This document shows, in pieces, positions 25,590 through 33,110 of a DNA stretch of 36,918 nucleotides. How positions within the stretch are numbered: position 1 is the first letter of the stretch; each line of letters starts with the position of its first letter. The notes beneath the pieces were generated by a model. It was not told the DNA's origin. It ran no database searches and saw nothing but the letters and a program-made list of their open reading frames with translations. The translations under genes and the position numbers were made by a program. Origin of the DNA: Bacteroidales bacterium. Its GTDB lineage: Bacteria > Bacteroidota > Bacteroidia > Bacteroidales > F082. The stretch lies in assembly GCA_015491905.1 (NCBI GenBank), contig WGGC01000095.1, forward strand, positions 1 to 36,918, given 5' to 3'.

Positions 25590-25745
25590 TTGGGACAGGG
25601 ATGGCAGCGGCAACCCGGAATTACAAAAAGCATTGACGGAAGGGGAGGGCAGGGCGACCTTAGAAGCCCTGCAAAACCCTTTACCGGAAAGTTTTTTGTA
25701 ATGAGGATTATAGCGGACAGCCCGGTGCCGCACTTAAATGCGGCA
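25590..25745 (+). ncRNA. Structured GC-rich repeat/RNA element, copy C
   Basis: CAGGGATGGCAGCGGCAAC and AGCGGACAGCCCGGT flank a stem whose outer part ATTACAAAAA pairs with TTTTTTGTAAT. The inner hairpin GCAGGGC-GACCTTAGAA-GCCCTGC has a perfect 7-bp stem. The 3' block is followed by TGCCGCA-CTTAAA-TGCGGCA (7-bp stem, 25726-25745). Stem sequences differ wholly from copies A and B while pairing is kept. It lies after the aconitase terminator and before the rpsA promoter, so it would need its own transcription or readthrough. Confidence 0.7.
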
Positions 25746-25795
25746 GTTCCCCTTAAAAAATACTAAAAAAACTTTTATAATCAATGAAATAGTTT

Positions 25796-25803
25796 TATTT
25801 TTG
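25796..25803 (+). promoter_or_regulatory. rpsA promoter -7 box
   Basis: TATTTTTG followed by C is an exact TAnnTTTG match, 135 bases before the rpsA ATG. It implies a leader of about 125-130 bases. Confidence 0.5.
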
Positions 25804-25938
25804 CACCCTTGTTTTAATGCCGCCCGGAATTGGTCTAAATATTTAATGATCAAATTATTAAAACAAAGATAAAATGAAGTTTAACCAGTTTCATGTTCAA
25901 AAAACCGGGTGATTGGGATGAAACGCAAGTAGTTTTTA
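25804..25938 (+). promoter_or_regulatory. rpsA 5' leader with tiny upstream open frames
   Basis: Three small frames follow each other: 25817-25846 (9 codons), 25846-25872 (8 codons, joined to the first through TAATG) and 25874-25912 (12 codons, one base after the previous stop). rpsA starts 26 bases later. GTTTCAT and ATGAAAC in the last part can pair. S1 controls its own translation in E. coli, so a regulatory leader is plausible, but tiny frames also arise by chance. Confidence 0.3.
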
Positions 25939-27876
25939 ATGTCAGAAAACGAAAAAAAAGCTCAGGAAGCCACTGAAAACAAAGAGGTTACCGTTGAGCA
26001 AAACGAAGCGGCACCTGTTGAAAATACTGAAGCAGTAGCTGAAAAAAAAGCCGAAGAGGCACCGGTTGCAGAACCAAAAGAAACCAAAACCAACGAGCCA
26101 GAAGAATTTGATTGGGATGCGCTAAGCAACAAAAAAGACATCTATTCAGCTGACGAAAGAGCTAAATTACAAGACCTTTACGGGAAAACATTAAGTTCAA
26201 TTACAGAGCATGAAGTTATTGAAGGAACTGTTGTTGCATTAAATTCCAGAGAAGTAGTTGTTAACATTGGGTACAAATCCGATGGGGTAATTCCCAGAAA
26301 CGAATTCCGTTATAATCCAGACTTAAAAGTTGGGGACACGGTAGAGATTTATGTTGAAAATCAGGAAGATGCCTCCGGTCAGATGATTTTATCACATAAA
26401 AAAGCACGTTTACTTCGTGCATGGGATCGTATTAATGAAGCTTATGAAAAAGAGGAAGTCATTAATGGTTATGTAAAAAGCCGTACCAAAGGTGGTTTAA
26501 TTGTAGATGTGTTTGGTATAGAAGCTTTCTTACCGGGATCTCAAATTGACGTTAAACCTATTCGTGATTACGATGTGTTTGTGAATAAAACCATGGAATT
26601 TAAAGTGGTTAAAATTAATCAGGAATATAAAAACGTTGTTGTTTCGCATAAAGCGTTGATTGAAGACGAACTGGAAGCACAAAAAGTTGAAATTATTGCT
26701 AAACTGGAAAAAGGACAGGTACTTGAAGGAACTGTTAAAAACATTACTTCCTATGGTGTATTTATTGACCTTGGTGGTGTTGACGGATTAATTCATATTA
26801 CCGACTTGTCATGGGGACGCATTAACCATCCTGAAGAGGTAGTACAGCTTGATGAAAAACTGAAAGTTGTTATCCTCGACTTTGATGAAAATAAAAAACG
26901 AATTGCACTTGGCTTAAAACAATTAACCCCTCATCCATGGGATTCACTTGACGCTAATTTAAAAATTGGTGATAAAGTAAAAGGAAAAGTTGTTGTTATA
27001 GCTGATTACGGTGCATTTATTGAAATTTCTCCCGGAGTGGAAGGGTTAATTCATGTTTCTGAAATGTCCTGGTCGCAGCATTTACGCTCAGCACAGGATT
27101 TCCTTAAAGTAGGTGATGAAGTTGAGGCTGTAATTCTTACATTAGACCGTGAAGAACGTAAAATGTCGTTGGGAATGAAGCAACTGATTCCGGATCCATG
27201 GAAAGACATCCGTGACCGTTACCCTGTAGGATCAAAACATACAGCTGTAGTTCGTAACTTTACCAACTTCGGTATATTTGTAGAAATTGAAGAAGGTGTT
27301 GATGGTTTAATTCACATCAGTGACTTATCATGGTCGAAAAAAATTAAACATCCTGCAGAATTCACTAAAATTGGTGAAAAAATTGATGTAGTAGTACTTG
27401 ATGTTGATGAAGAAAACCGTAGATTAAGTTTGGGACATAAACAATTGGAAGAAAATCCATGGGATGTTTTTGAAACAGTATTTACTTTAGGTTCTATTCA
27501 TGAAGGAACTGTTATAAATGTTATTGACAAAGGTGCAATTGTAGCATTACCTTATGGTGTTGAAGGATTTGTTCCAAATCGCCATATGAAAAAGCAAGAT
27601 GGTACCAATATTAAACTTGATGATAAATTGAATTTTAAAGTTATTGAGTTTTCTAAAGACAATAAAAAAATTGTTCTTTCACATACTGAAACATGGCAGG
27701 AACCTGAAAAGAAAGAGGTAAAACCAAAAGCCAAGGCTTCTGAAAACAGAAGTACAAAACGTTCGGTAAAAAAGGTTAATGATAATATTGAGAAAACCAC
27801 TTTAGGTGATCTTGATGTGTTAGCTAATCTAAAATCAGATTTGGAAAAGAAGGAAAAAGAAGATAAGAAGAAGTAA
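25939..27876 (+). CDS. rpsA: 30S ribosomal protein S1
   Basis: A 645-residue protein with six S1 (OB-fold) domains: about 75-150 (EGTVVALNSREVVVNIG), 165-240 (GYVKSRTKGGLIVDVFG), 255-330 (GTVKNITSYGVFIDLGGVDG), 345-415 (KGKVVVIADYGAFIEISPG), 430-500 (VVRNFTNFGIFVEIEEGVDG) and 515-590 (GTVINVIDKGAIVALPYG). The first two are divergent and bind the ribosome in known S1 proteins; the last four bind mRNA. An acidic Glu/Ala-rich N-terminal extension (about 1-60) and a Lys/Glu-rich C-terminal tail (about 600-645) are Bacteroidota features. The gene starts without a Shine-Dalgarno sequence, as is normal in this phylum. It has its own promoter and terminator. Confidence 0.95.
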   Translation: MSENEKKAQEATENKEVTVEQNEAAPVENTEAVAEKKAEEAPVAEPKETKTNEPEEFDWDALSNKKDIYSADERAKLQDLYGKTLSSITEHEVIEGTVVALNSREVVVNIGYKSDGVIPRNEFRYNPDLKVGDTVEIYVENQEDASGQMILSHKKARLLRAWDRINEAYEKEEVINGYVKSRTKGGLIVDVFGIEAFLPGSQIDVKPIRDYDVFVNKTMEFKVVKINQEYKNVVVSHKALIEDELEAQKVEIIAKLEKGQVLEGTVKNITSYGVFIDLGGVDGLIHITDLSWGRINHPEEVVQLDEKLKVVILDFDENKKRIALGLKQLTPHPWDSLDANLKIGDKVKGKVVVIADYGAFIEISPGVEGLIHVSEMSWSQHLRSAQDFLKVGDEVEAVILTLDREERKMSLGMKQLIPDPWKDIRDRYPVGSKHTAVVRNFTNFGIFVEIEEGVDGLIHISDLSWSKKIKHPAEFTKIGEKIDVVVLDVDEENRRLSLGHKQLEENPWDVFETVFTLGSIHEGTVINVIDKGAIVALPYGVEGFVPNRHMKKQDGTNIKLDDKLNFKVIEFSKDNKKIVLSHTETWQEPEKKEVKPKAKASENRSTKRSVKKVNDNIEKTTLGDLDVLANLKSDLEKKEKEDKKK

Positions 27877-27901
27877 AATCTGATTATAAGTATTTTTAAA
27901 T

Positions 27902-27933
27902 TCCCTCACGGTTTTTCCGTGGGGGATTTTTTT
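27902..27933 (+). terminator. Rho-independent terminator after rpsA
   Basis: TCCCTCACGG, a TTTTT loop and CCGTGGGGGA form a stem (one mismatch) followed by seven T. Confidence 0.9.
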
Positions 27934-27991
27934 AACCATAGAAATGTTAATAGAATAATTTTACCATAGTAATGGTATTTATGATTTTTTA

Positions 27992-27999
27992 TACTTTTG
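27992..27999 (+). promoter_or_regulatory. RNase Z promoter -7 box
   Basis: TACTTTTG is an exact TAnnTTTG match that ends 13 bases before the ATG at 28013. A transcript starting about 7 bases after the box would exclude the upstream TTG at 28001. Confidence 0.5.
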
Positions 28000-28012
28000 A
28001 TTGAAAAGAGAA

Positions 28013-28933
28013 ATGAAATTTTTTAGTGTTGGTATTTTAGGCAATGGTTCGGCAGTTCCTACCAGGATACAAAACCCCACCAGTCAGATTGTGCAATACG
28101 GCAAATCACGATTTATGATTGATTGTGGTGAAGGAACACAAATGCAGGTATTAAAATATCACTTCTCATATAAAAATCTTAACCATATTTTTATTAGTCA
28201 TTTGCATGGTGATCATTTTTTTGGTTTACCAGGGCTGATATCATCTTTTAATTTATACGCCCGTACAGAGCCTTTATATATTTACGGACCACCAGCTTTG
28301 GAGAATATACTTAACGAATTGCTTAAGGTTTCAGCAACACGGTTAAGGTATCCTTTGCATTTTCATGCTTTAAAAGGTAGTGAAACATTATATAGCACCG
28401 ATCAGTTTTCGGTTTTATCTTTTCCTTTAAAGCACAGCATACCGACATGGGGGTTTTTATTTAAGGAAAAGCCCGAAAATAGCAGGCGTTTAAAAAAATC
28501 ATTTGTTGAAAGCTATTCTCCGGGGATTGAAGAAATGCATAAGATAAAAAATGGCAGTGATTATATAGCTGCAGATGGAACCTGCTTACCCAATGAGGAT
28601 ATTACTATTCCACCTCATAAGCCAAGGAGTTATGCTTACTGTTCCGATACTTCTTTTAACCCAGAAATTGTAACTGAAATAAAGAATGTATCTGTTTTAT
28701 ACCATGAAGCTACTTTTATGAATGATGCAGAGGATAAAGCGGCAGAAAAACTCCATTCAACAGCTGCACAAGCTGCGACTATTGCAAAAATGGCAAATGC
28801 GGGAGAATTGTTATTAGGACATTTTTCTGCCAGATATAGCGATAAAATTCCTTTACTGGAGGAAGCAAAAGCTATTTTCCCAAATTCATTATTGACAGAA
28901 CAAGGTACAGTTTATCGTGTTGATGAATATTAG
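28013..28933 (+). CDS. rnz: Ribonuclease Z (tRNA 3' endonuclease)
   Basis: A 306-residue metallo-beta-lactamase-fold nuclease that trims the 3' trailer of tRNA precursors. The zinc motif is SHLHGDHFFGLPG with H63, H65, D67 and H68, the same numbering as in B. subtilis RNase Z, which supports the ATG at 28013 over a TTG at 28001. Other family marks are the N-terminal GNGSAVPT, IDCGEGTQ, KHSIPTWGFLF, the Asp in YCSDTSFN, the LYHEATFM segment, HSTAAQAATIAKMANA, and the final metal-binding His in LLGHFSARY. A PxKxxxLKxG exosite typical of the flexible arm is not obvious, but a Lys-rich arm lies around 150-180. It converges on the SRPBCC gene with a 15-base gap. Confidence 0.94.
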   Translation: MKFFSVGILGNGSAVPTRIQNPTSQIVQYGKSRFMIDCGEGTQMQVLKYHFSYKNLNHIFISHLHGDHFFGLPGLISSFNLYARTEPLYIYGPPALENILNELLKVSATRLRYPLHFHALKGSETLYSTDQFSVLSFPLKHSIPTWGFLFKEKPENSRRLKKSFVESYSPGIEEMHKIKNGSDYIAADGTCLPNEDITIPPHKPRSYAYCSDTSFNPEIVTEIKNVSVLYHEATFMNDAEDKAAEKLHSTAAQAATIAKMANAGELLLGHFSARYSDKIPLLEEAKAIFPNSLLTEQGTVYRVDEY

Positions 28934-28948
28934 GACACAGAGAGATTT

Positions 28949-29491
28949 TCAGTTTACAGAATCATTTTTGACTGTTATTTTTGTCAGATTATCCAATCCT
29001 TTCTTCAATACAGGTTTCATAGAACTTTTCATTACCAGGCCTAACCATCTGCCGAAAGGGTAATGTAAATTAACAATGTTCATTTCCCATAATACATTTG
29101 TTTTCAGACTGTCGCCTGTGATTTTAAAAGTTTCAACAGCACCACGTTGCCCCTTATTGAATGTGAGCTCATATTCAATAAGAGAATCAGGTATGCTTTT
29201 GATAATAGTTAATTCCCTAATTAAGGTATCATGACGCTGTAATTTACTTATTGCACCCGTACCTTCCATTGGTCCTGTGAAAATTTCGGTTGTAGCTGAA
29301 TCACTTTTGAAAGGAGTCCAAACCTGTCTTTTTTTTATGCTGTTTAACTCAGAAAAAACTACCGAAACAGGAGCTTTTATTTCTTTATTTGCTGATACTG
29401 AAATTTCAGAAGGGAGAAAAACAGGGATTAAAAAAAATAATACGAAAATAAATAGTAATAAATAAACCGTAAATTTTAATGACGTGGACAT
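28949..29491 (-). CDS. Membrane-anchored SRPBCC (START-like) family protein
   Basis: A 180-residue protein with an N-terminal hydrophobic helix (about 6-27, LKFTVYLLLFIFVLFFLIPVFL) that serves as an anchor or uncleaved signal. It is followed by a SRPBCC domain with the usual opening ISVSANKEIKAPVSVVFSELNS and WTPF. SRPBCC folds bind hydrophobic ligands; no specific function can be assigned. The FTGPMEGTGAISKLQ segment and the C-terminal helix (WLGLVMKSSMKPVLKKGLDNLTKI) fit the polyketide-cyclase-like subgroup. It follows the PatB-like aminotransferase by 24 bases on the same strand and is probably cotranscribed; no biochemical link is apparent. Confidence 0.82.
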   Translation of the reverse strand: MSTSLKFTVYLLLFIFVLFFLIPVFLPSEISVSANKEIKAPVSVVFSELNSIKKRQVWTPFKSDSATTEIFTGPMEGTGAISKLQRHDTLIRELTIIKSIPDSLIEYELTFNKGQRGAVETFKITGDSLKTNVLWEMNIVNLHYPFGRWLGLVMKSSMKPVLKKGLDNLTKITVKNDSVN

Positions 29492-29515
29492 GATATTATA
29501 TTTATAAAAATAAAT

Positions 29516-30682
29516 TTAGAAAACTTTCTTTAGCTTTTCACAAGCTTTTTCAATAATTTTTTTCGGTGCTGCAATATTCATTCTTTGGAAACCTTTTCCT
29601 CCGGCACCGAAAATACTTCCCGGACTAAAAGCAAGGCCGGCTTCAAAGATAAGGTTTTCTTTAATTTTTTTTTCTGTCAAGCCTGTTTCGGTAAAATCCA
29701 GCCATGCCAAAAAAGTAGATTCTTCCTTTGTTAAGTGAATATCAGGAAGCTCTGAATTAAGGAAACTTTCTAAATATTTAAAGTTTCCTTCTATATATTT
29801 CATAAGTTCATCTACCCAGTCACCACCTTTTGAGTAACCTGCTGTTAAAGCAGTATATCCAAAAAAATTACCCCTTGAAACATGAAGTCTGTCTAGTAAA
29901 GAATTAAACCGCTTATATAAATCAGGGTTTGAAATTACAGAAACGGAAGATGCCAGTCCGGCAACATTAAAAGTTTTACTGGGTGCGGCACAAGTAATAG
30001 TTTGATTTGCTATTGATTCAGAAATAGCTGCCATAGGAGTATGTTTATAGCCGGGTAAAATCAAATCATGATGAATCTCATCAGAAACGATAATTACATT
30101 ATGTCTGACACAAATTTCACCAATTTTAGTTAGTTCTTCCTTCGTCCAACATCTTCCTACAGGATTATGAGGACTTGATAATAAAAGAATTTTTGCTTTT
30201 TTAGCTTTTTCTTCCAAATCATTATAGTCAATGGTATAGTAATGGTCTTTATATATGAGCTTATTCTCCAACATTATCCGGTTATTGTCTTTAACAGCAG
30301 AAAAAAATGGAAAATATACCGGTGGCTGAACAATTACACCATCACCTTCTTTAGAAAAAGCTAAAATGGCAAAATTAAGAGCGGGAACAACACCGGGGGT
30401 AAAGCCTATCCATTCCTTTTTAATTTTCCAGTTATGGCGTTTATCCATCCAATCTATAACAGAATTATAAAAATTTTCATCAAGAGCCGTATAACCATAA
30501 ACAGGATGTTGAGCTCGTTTTATTACAGCATCTTGAATAAAATCAGGAATTGCAAAATCCATGTCGGCAACCCACATGGGAATAATATCACTTTTTCCAA
30601 AGTATTCTTTTCTTAAATCATATTTTATGCTTCCGGTATTTTCTCTTTTAATTATAGTGTCAAAACTATATGAATTTTTCAT
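29516..30682 (-). CDS. PLP-dependent aminotransferase/C-S lyase, MalY/PatB family
   Basis: A 388-residue fold-type I PLP enzyme. The PatB/MalY signature is clear: IPMWVADMDFAIPDFIQDAV at 34-53, HPVYGYT, VQPPVYFPFF, LLLSSPHNPVGRCWTKEEL, VSDEIHHDLILPGYKHTP with D201, and the PLP Lys K236 in APSKTFNVAGLASS. A C-terminal Arg binds the substrate carboxylate (FQRMNIA). Characterised members are cystathionine beta-lyases that cleave C-S bonds to give homocysteine or thiols, pyruvate and ammonia; some also regulate (MalY). The sequence does not show whether it acts as an aminotransferase or a lyase. The SRPBCC gene follows by 24 bases. A TATTTTTG box lies 80 bases upstream of the start. Confidence 0.9.
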   Translation of the reverse strand: MKNSYSFDTIIKRENTGSIKYDLRKEYFGKSDIIPMWVADMDFAIPDFIQDAVIKRAQHPVYGYTALDENFYNSVIDWMDKRHNWKIKKEWIGFTPGVVPALNFAILAFSKEGDGVIVQPPVYFPFFSAVKDNNRIMLENKLIYKDHYYTIDYNDLEEKAKKAKILLLSSPHNPVGRCWTKEELTKIGEICVRHNVIIVSDEIHHDLILPGYKHTPMAAISESIANQTITCAAPSKTFNVAGLASSVSVISNPDLYKRFNSLLDRLHVSRGNFFGYTALTAGYSKGGDWVDELMKYIEGNFKYLESFLNSELPDIHLTKEESTFLAWLDFTETGLTEKKIKENLIFEAGLAFSPGSIFGAGGKGFQRMNIAAPKKIIEKACEKLKKVF

Positions 30683-30761
30683 ATTTAAATTTTATATTGT
30701 TTACTCTATATTTATTCTATTAATTTAAATTTACCATTGTGAGCAGGTTTTTAAAAAATTC

Positions 30762-30769
30762 AAAAATAC
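30762..30769 (-). promoter_or_regulatory. PatB-like gene promoter -7 box
   Basis: The minus strand reads TATTTTTG, an exact TAnnTTTG match 79 bases before the ATG of the aminotransferase gene. Confidence 0.4.
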
Positions 30770-30924
30770 GAAAAGGAGTTTACTTTGAAATGCGTTAAAA
30801 TTAAATTCAGAATATTTCATTTTCCAGTTAATAAATTTTGCAAGAAATATATTTTTTGAAGCTCATAATGCAATAATTTTTCTGATTTTTGTAAAAACAA
30901 GATAAGTATCAAAAATAAAAAAGG

Positions 30925-31368
30925 ATGAAGCATACAAAAGATGAAGTATCTAGAAGGTTGGAGCAACTAAAGCAGGTTATTGAAGATGTAATGCCGGTAA
31001 ATAAATTATTAGGTATGAAAATAGAAAAGCTTGAAGAGGGTAGTGCAGAAGTATGTGTTCCTTTTCAGGATATTTTTGTGGGTGATTTCAGGCGTGGATT
31101 ATGGCATGGTGGAATATTGGCCAGTATTGCAGATTCCACAGGAGGATTAGTTGCATTAAGTTTAGCATTTGAACAAGATCAGGTAAATACTGTAGACATG
31201 CGAATTGATTACCTTCATGGTGCAGCACAGGGAGAGGCTGTTTATGGAGTGGCAGAGTTAATAAAATCAGGAAAGCGTATTATTCTTGCTGACGTTAAAT
31301 TATTTCAAAAACATCAAGAAGATCCTGTAGCTGTTGCACGATGTGCATATAGTATATTACGTAAATAA
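30925..31368 (+). CDS. PaaI-family hotdog-fold thioesterase
   Basis: A 147-residue hotdog-fold protein. The central helix and its start, GLWHGGILASIADSTGGLVALSLA, carry the HGG turn and acidic residue of the PaaI/YdiI group, which hydrolyse acyl-CoA thioesters (phenylacetyl-, aromatic or medium-chain acyl-CoA). The following strand TVDMRIDYLHGAAQGEAVYGVAELIKSGKR is the usual beta-sheet hallmark. There is no signal peptide. It stands alone between the divergent aminotransferase and convergent dnaN; no paa gene is near, so the true substrate is unknown. It ends at a terminator shared with dnaN. Confidence 0.88.
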   Translation: MKHTKDEVSRRLEQLKQVIEDVMPVNKLLGMKIEKLEEGSAEVCVPFQDIFVGDFRRGLWHGGILASIADSTGGLVALSLAFEQDQVNTVDMRIDYLHGAAQGEAVYGVAELIKSGKRIILADVKLFQKHQEDPVAVARCAYSILRK

Positions 31369-31372
31369 AAAA

Positions 31373-31397
31373 AAGGCTCAAGTGAGCCTCTTTTTTT
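31373..31397. terminator. Bidirectional rho-independent terminator
   Basis: AGGCTCA-AG-TGAGCCT is a perfect 7-bp stem with A run before and T run after, so it can end both the thioesterase gene (plus) and dnaN (minus). Confidence 0.88.
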
Positions 31398-31419
31398 ATA
31401 TTTAAAATATATAGTTTAA

Positions 31420-32550
31420 TTAATTAGATAGCATTACAGGCATTATCAGCATTAAAATATCTTCGGCATCATCGGTATTACTATCAGGAATAATGATGCC
31501 GGCTCTGTTTGGTGCAGAAAGCTCAAGGTCAACATTTTCAGACTCTAAAGTATTTAAAATTTCAAGCATGAACTTGGAGTTAAATCCAATTTCGATATTT
31601 TCACCTTCATAATTACAACTCAACCGTTCTTTAGCTTCGCTGGAATAGTCAATGTCTTCAGCTGTAAGAACCAGTTCTTGTCCGGAAATTTTAAATCTTA
31701 CCTGATGTGTTGATTTACTTCCAAAAATAGAAACCCTACGCAATGAATTCAGCAGGTTTTTCCGGTTTACCACCATTTTGTATGGATTTTGGGTAGGAAT
31801 AACAGCCTCATAATTAGGGTATTTACCATCTATCAATCGTGCTGTTAATTTAATATTATCAAAACTAAGAACAACATTTTTAGGATTATACTCAAGAAGG
31901 ACTTCCAGATCTGCATCATCGGCCATTATATTTTTTAGGTGTGATAAAGGTTTTTTGGGTAGAATAAAAGAACTTTCTTTCCCCGGTTTTATATCATAAC
32001 GGCGATAGCGTACTAACTTATGAGCATCTGTAGCAACAAAATTAATATGATCAGATTTCATCTCGCAATAAACGCCTGACATTACCGGACGCATTTCGTC
32101 ATTTCCGGTAGCGAATAAAGTTTTATTAAAAGCGTTCACCAGCAAAGAACCATTAAGTGTTAGCGATTCTGTCTCTTCCATTTCCGGGACTTGAGGAAAT
32201 TCATCACTATTATGTCCAATAAGTTTATACTTTCCTTCTCCTGCAAGCATTTCTACTTCCTGGCTTTTTAAATCTACCGAAAGAGTAACAGGGATATCAG
32301 GAAATGTCTTTAATATTTCTAACAAAATTTTTGCCGGAATCGCAACTTTTCCGGGATTTTCTGCCATTTCTACCTGAACATCAACGGTCATGGTAGTCTC
32401 AAGGTCAGAGGCTGTAATTTTTAACTGATTGTTTTCTGATAATTCGAATAGAAAATCTTCCAGAATGGGAAGAGTATTGCTTGTACTCATTACCCCACTG
32501 ATTTTTTGTAAGTTTTTCAGTAAAAGGTTACTGGATATAATAAATCTCAT
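31420..32550 (-). CDS. dnaN: DNA polymerase III subunit beta (sliding clamp)
   Basis: A 376-residue beta clamp that rings DNA and tethers the replicative polymerase. Three repeated domains of about 120 residues are seen, starting MRFIISSNLLLKNLQKISGVMSTSNTLPILEDFL, then SLTLNGSLLVNAFNKTLFATGNDEMRPVMSGVY, then NPYKMVVNRKNLLNSLRRVSIF. The C-terminus ends LMIMPVMLSN; clamps normally end with an M(P)xRx-type tail, so this is typical for Bacteroidota. Length is usual. No dnaA, recF or gyrB flanks it, so this is not a canonical origin arrangement, which is common in Bacteroidota. It ends at the bidirectional terminator. Confidence 0.96.
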   Translation of the reverse strand: MRFIISSNLLLKNLQKISGVMSTSNTLPILEDFLFELSENNQLKITASDLETTMTVDVQVEMAENPGKVAIPAKILLEILKTFPDIPVTLSVDLKSQEVEMLAGEGKYKLIGHNSDEFPQVPEMEETESLTLNGSLLVNAFNKTLFATGNDEMRPVMSGVYCEMKSDHINFVATDAHKLVRYRRYDIKPGKESSFILPKKPLSHLKNIMADDADLEVLLEYNPKNVVLSFDNIKLTARLIDGKYPNYEAVIPTQNPYKMVVNRKNLLNSLRRVSIFGSKSTHQVRFKISGQELVLTAEDIDYSSEAKERLSCNYEGENIEIGFNSKFMLEILNTLESENVDLELSAPNRAGIIIPDSNTDDAEDILMLIMPVMLSN

Positions 32551-32686
32551 AATATTTAATTTTCGTGCAAATGGTTTAATTCAAGTGAGTAAAAATAAAA
32601 ATTTCTATTGAAATTTGTAGCCAACTGTATCAATTTTTTTTATCTATTTAAAAGAACAATTTCTTAGTTTAAAAAAATAATAGTTA

Positions 32687-33097
32687 TTAATTAAAATACG
32701 ATTTAATTATATCTATTAATTCATCAGGAGTATAAGGTTTTGTTAAATATTCATCCATTCCGTTTTCCAAACAATTTTCCCTATCATGTTCAAGCGCAAA
32801 TGCTGTAACGGCAATTATTACAACAGGTTTATCAACAGCTAGTTGTTTTTCATATTTTCTAATTTCCTTTGTGGCTTCAATTCCATTTTTTAATGGCATT
32901 TGAATATCCATAAGAATCAAATCATAATTATTCTTCAAAAATTTTTCAACAGCCATTGCTCCATCAGTAGCATAATCAACATTATAATTTAGTTTTTTTA
33001 ATACCGCACCGGCAAATTTGGAATTAAGGTCATTATCCTCAACCACTAAAACATTTAAAGGGTCACTAAATTTTTTTCTCATCTTTTTATTATTCAT
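32687..33097 (-). CDS. Single-domain response regulator
   Basis: A 136-residue receiver protein without output domain. The acidic pocket is VEDN (E20, D21), the phosphoacceptor D64 in LILMDIQMPLKNG, the switch Thr in IIAVTAFAL and Lys K120 in YLTKPYTP. The IQMPxxNGIEATKEIR helix is the form found in receivers attached to or paired with hybrid kinases. It follows a histidine kinase gene by 13 bases on the same strand. That kinase carries a receiver lacking its phosphoacceptor, so this free receiver probably supplies the working receiver in trans. Target unknown. Confidence 0.9.
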   Translation of the reverse strand: MNNKKMRKKFSDPLNVLVVEDNDLNSKFAGAVLKKLNYNVDYATDGAMAVEKFLKNNYDLILMDIQMPLKNGIEATKEIRKYEKQLAVDKPVVIIAVTAFALEHDRENCLENGMDEYLTKPYTPDELIDIIKSYFN

Positions 33098-33110
33098 TCA
33101 AAGATACAAA

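Larger units (their letters stand above)
25466..25938. other. 473-base intergenic region aconitase-rpsA
   Basis: Contains the aconitase terminator (25490-25520), AT-rich DNA, structured repeat copy C (25590-25745), the rpsA promoter box (25796-25803) and a 135-base rpsA leader with three tiny open frames. I see no other gene. Confidence 0.75.

Noticed and set aside
25590-25745. Considered whether the GC-rich repeats are tRNAs, terminators or CRISPR arrays
   Set aside because: No cloverleaf or CCA-type acceptor, no same-strand T run after the hairpins, and no regularly spaced short repeats.
28001-28012. TTG start for RNase Z
   Set aside because: It would precede the expected transcript start; ATG at 28013 gives the zinc motif its usual numbering (H63, H65, D67, H68).
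31400-32686. Possible replication origin around dnaN
   Set aside because: No DnaA-box cluster, dnaA or recF is seen; dnaN alone does not mark an origin in Bacteroidota.
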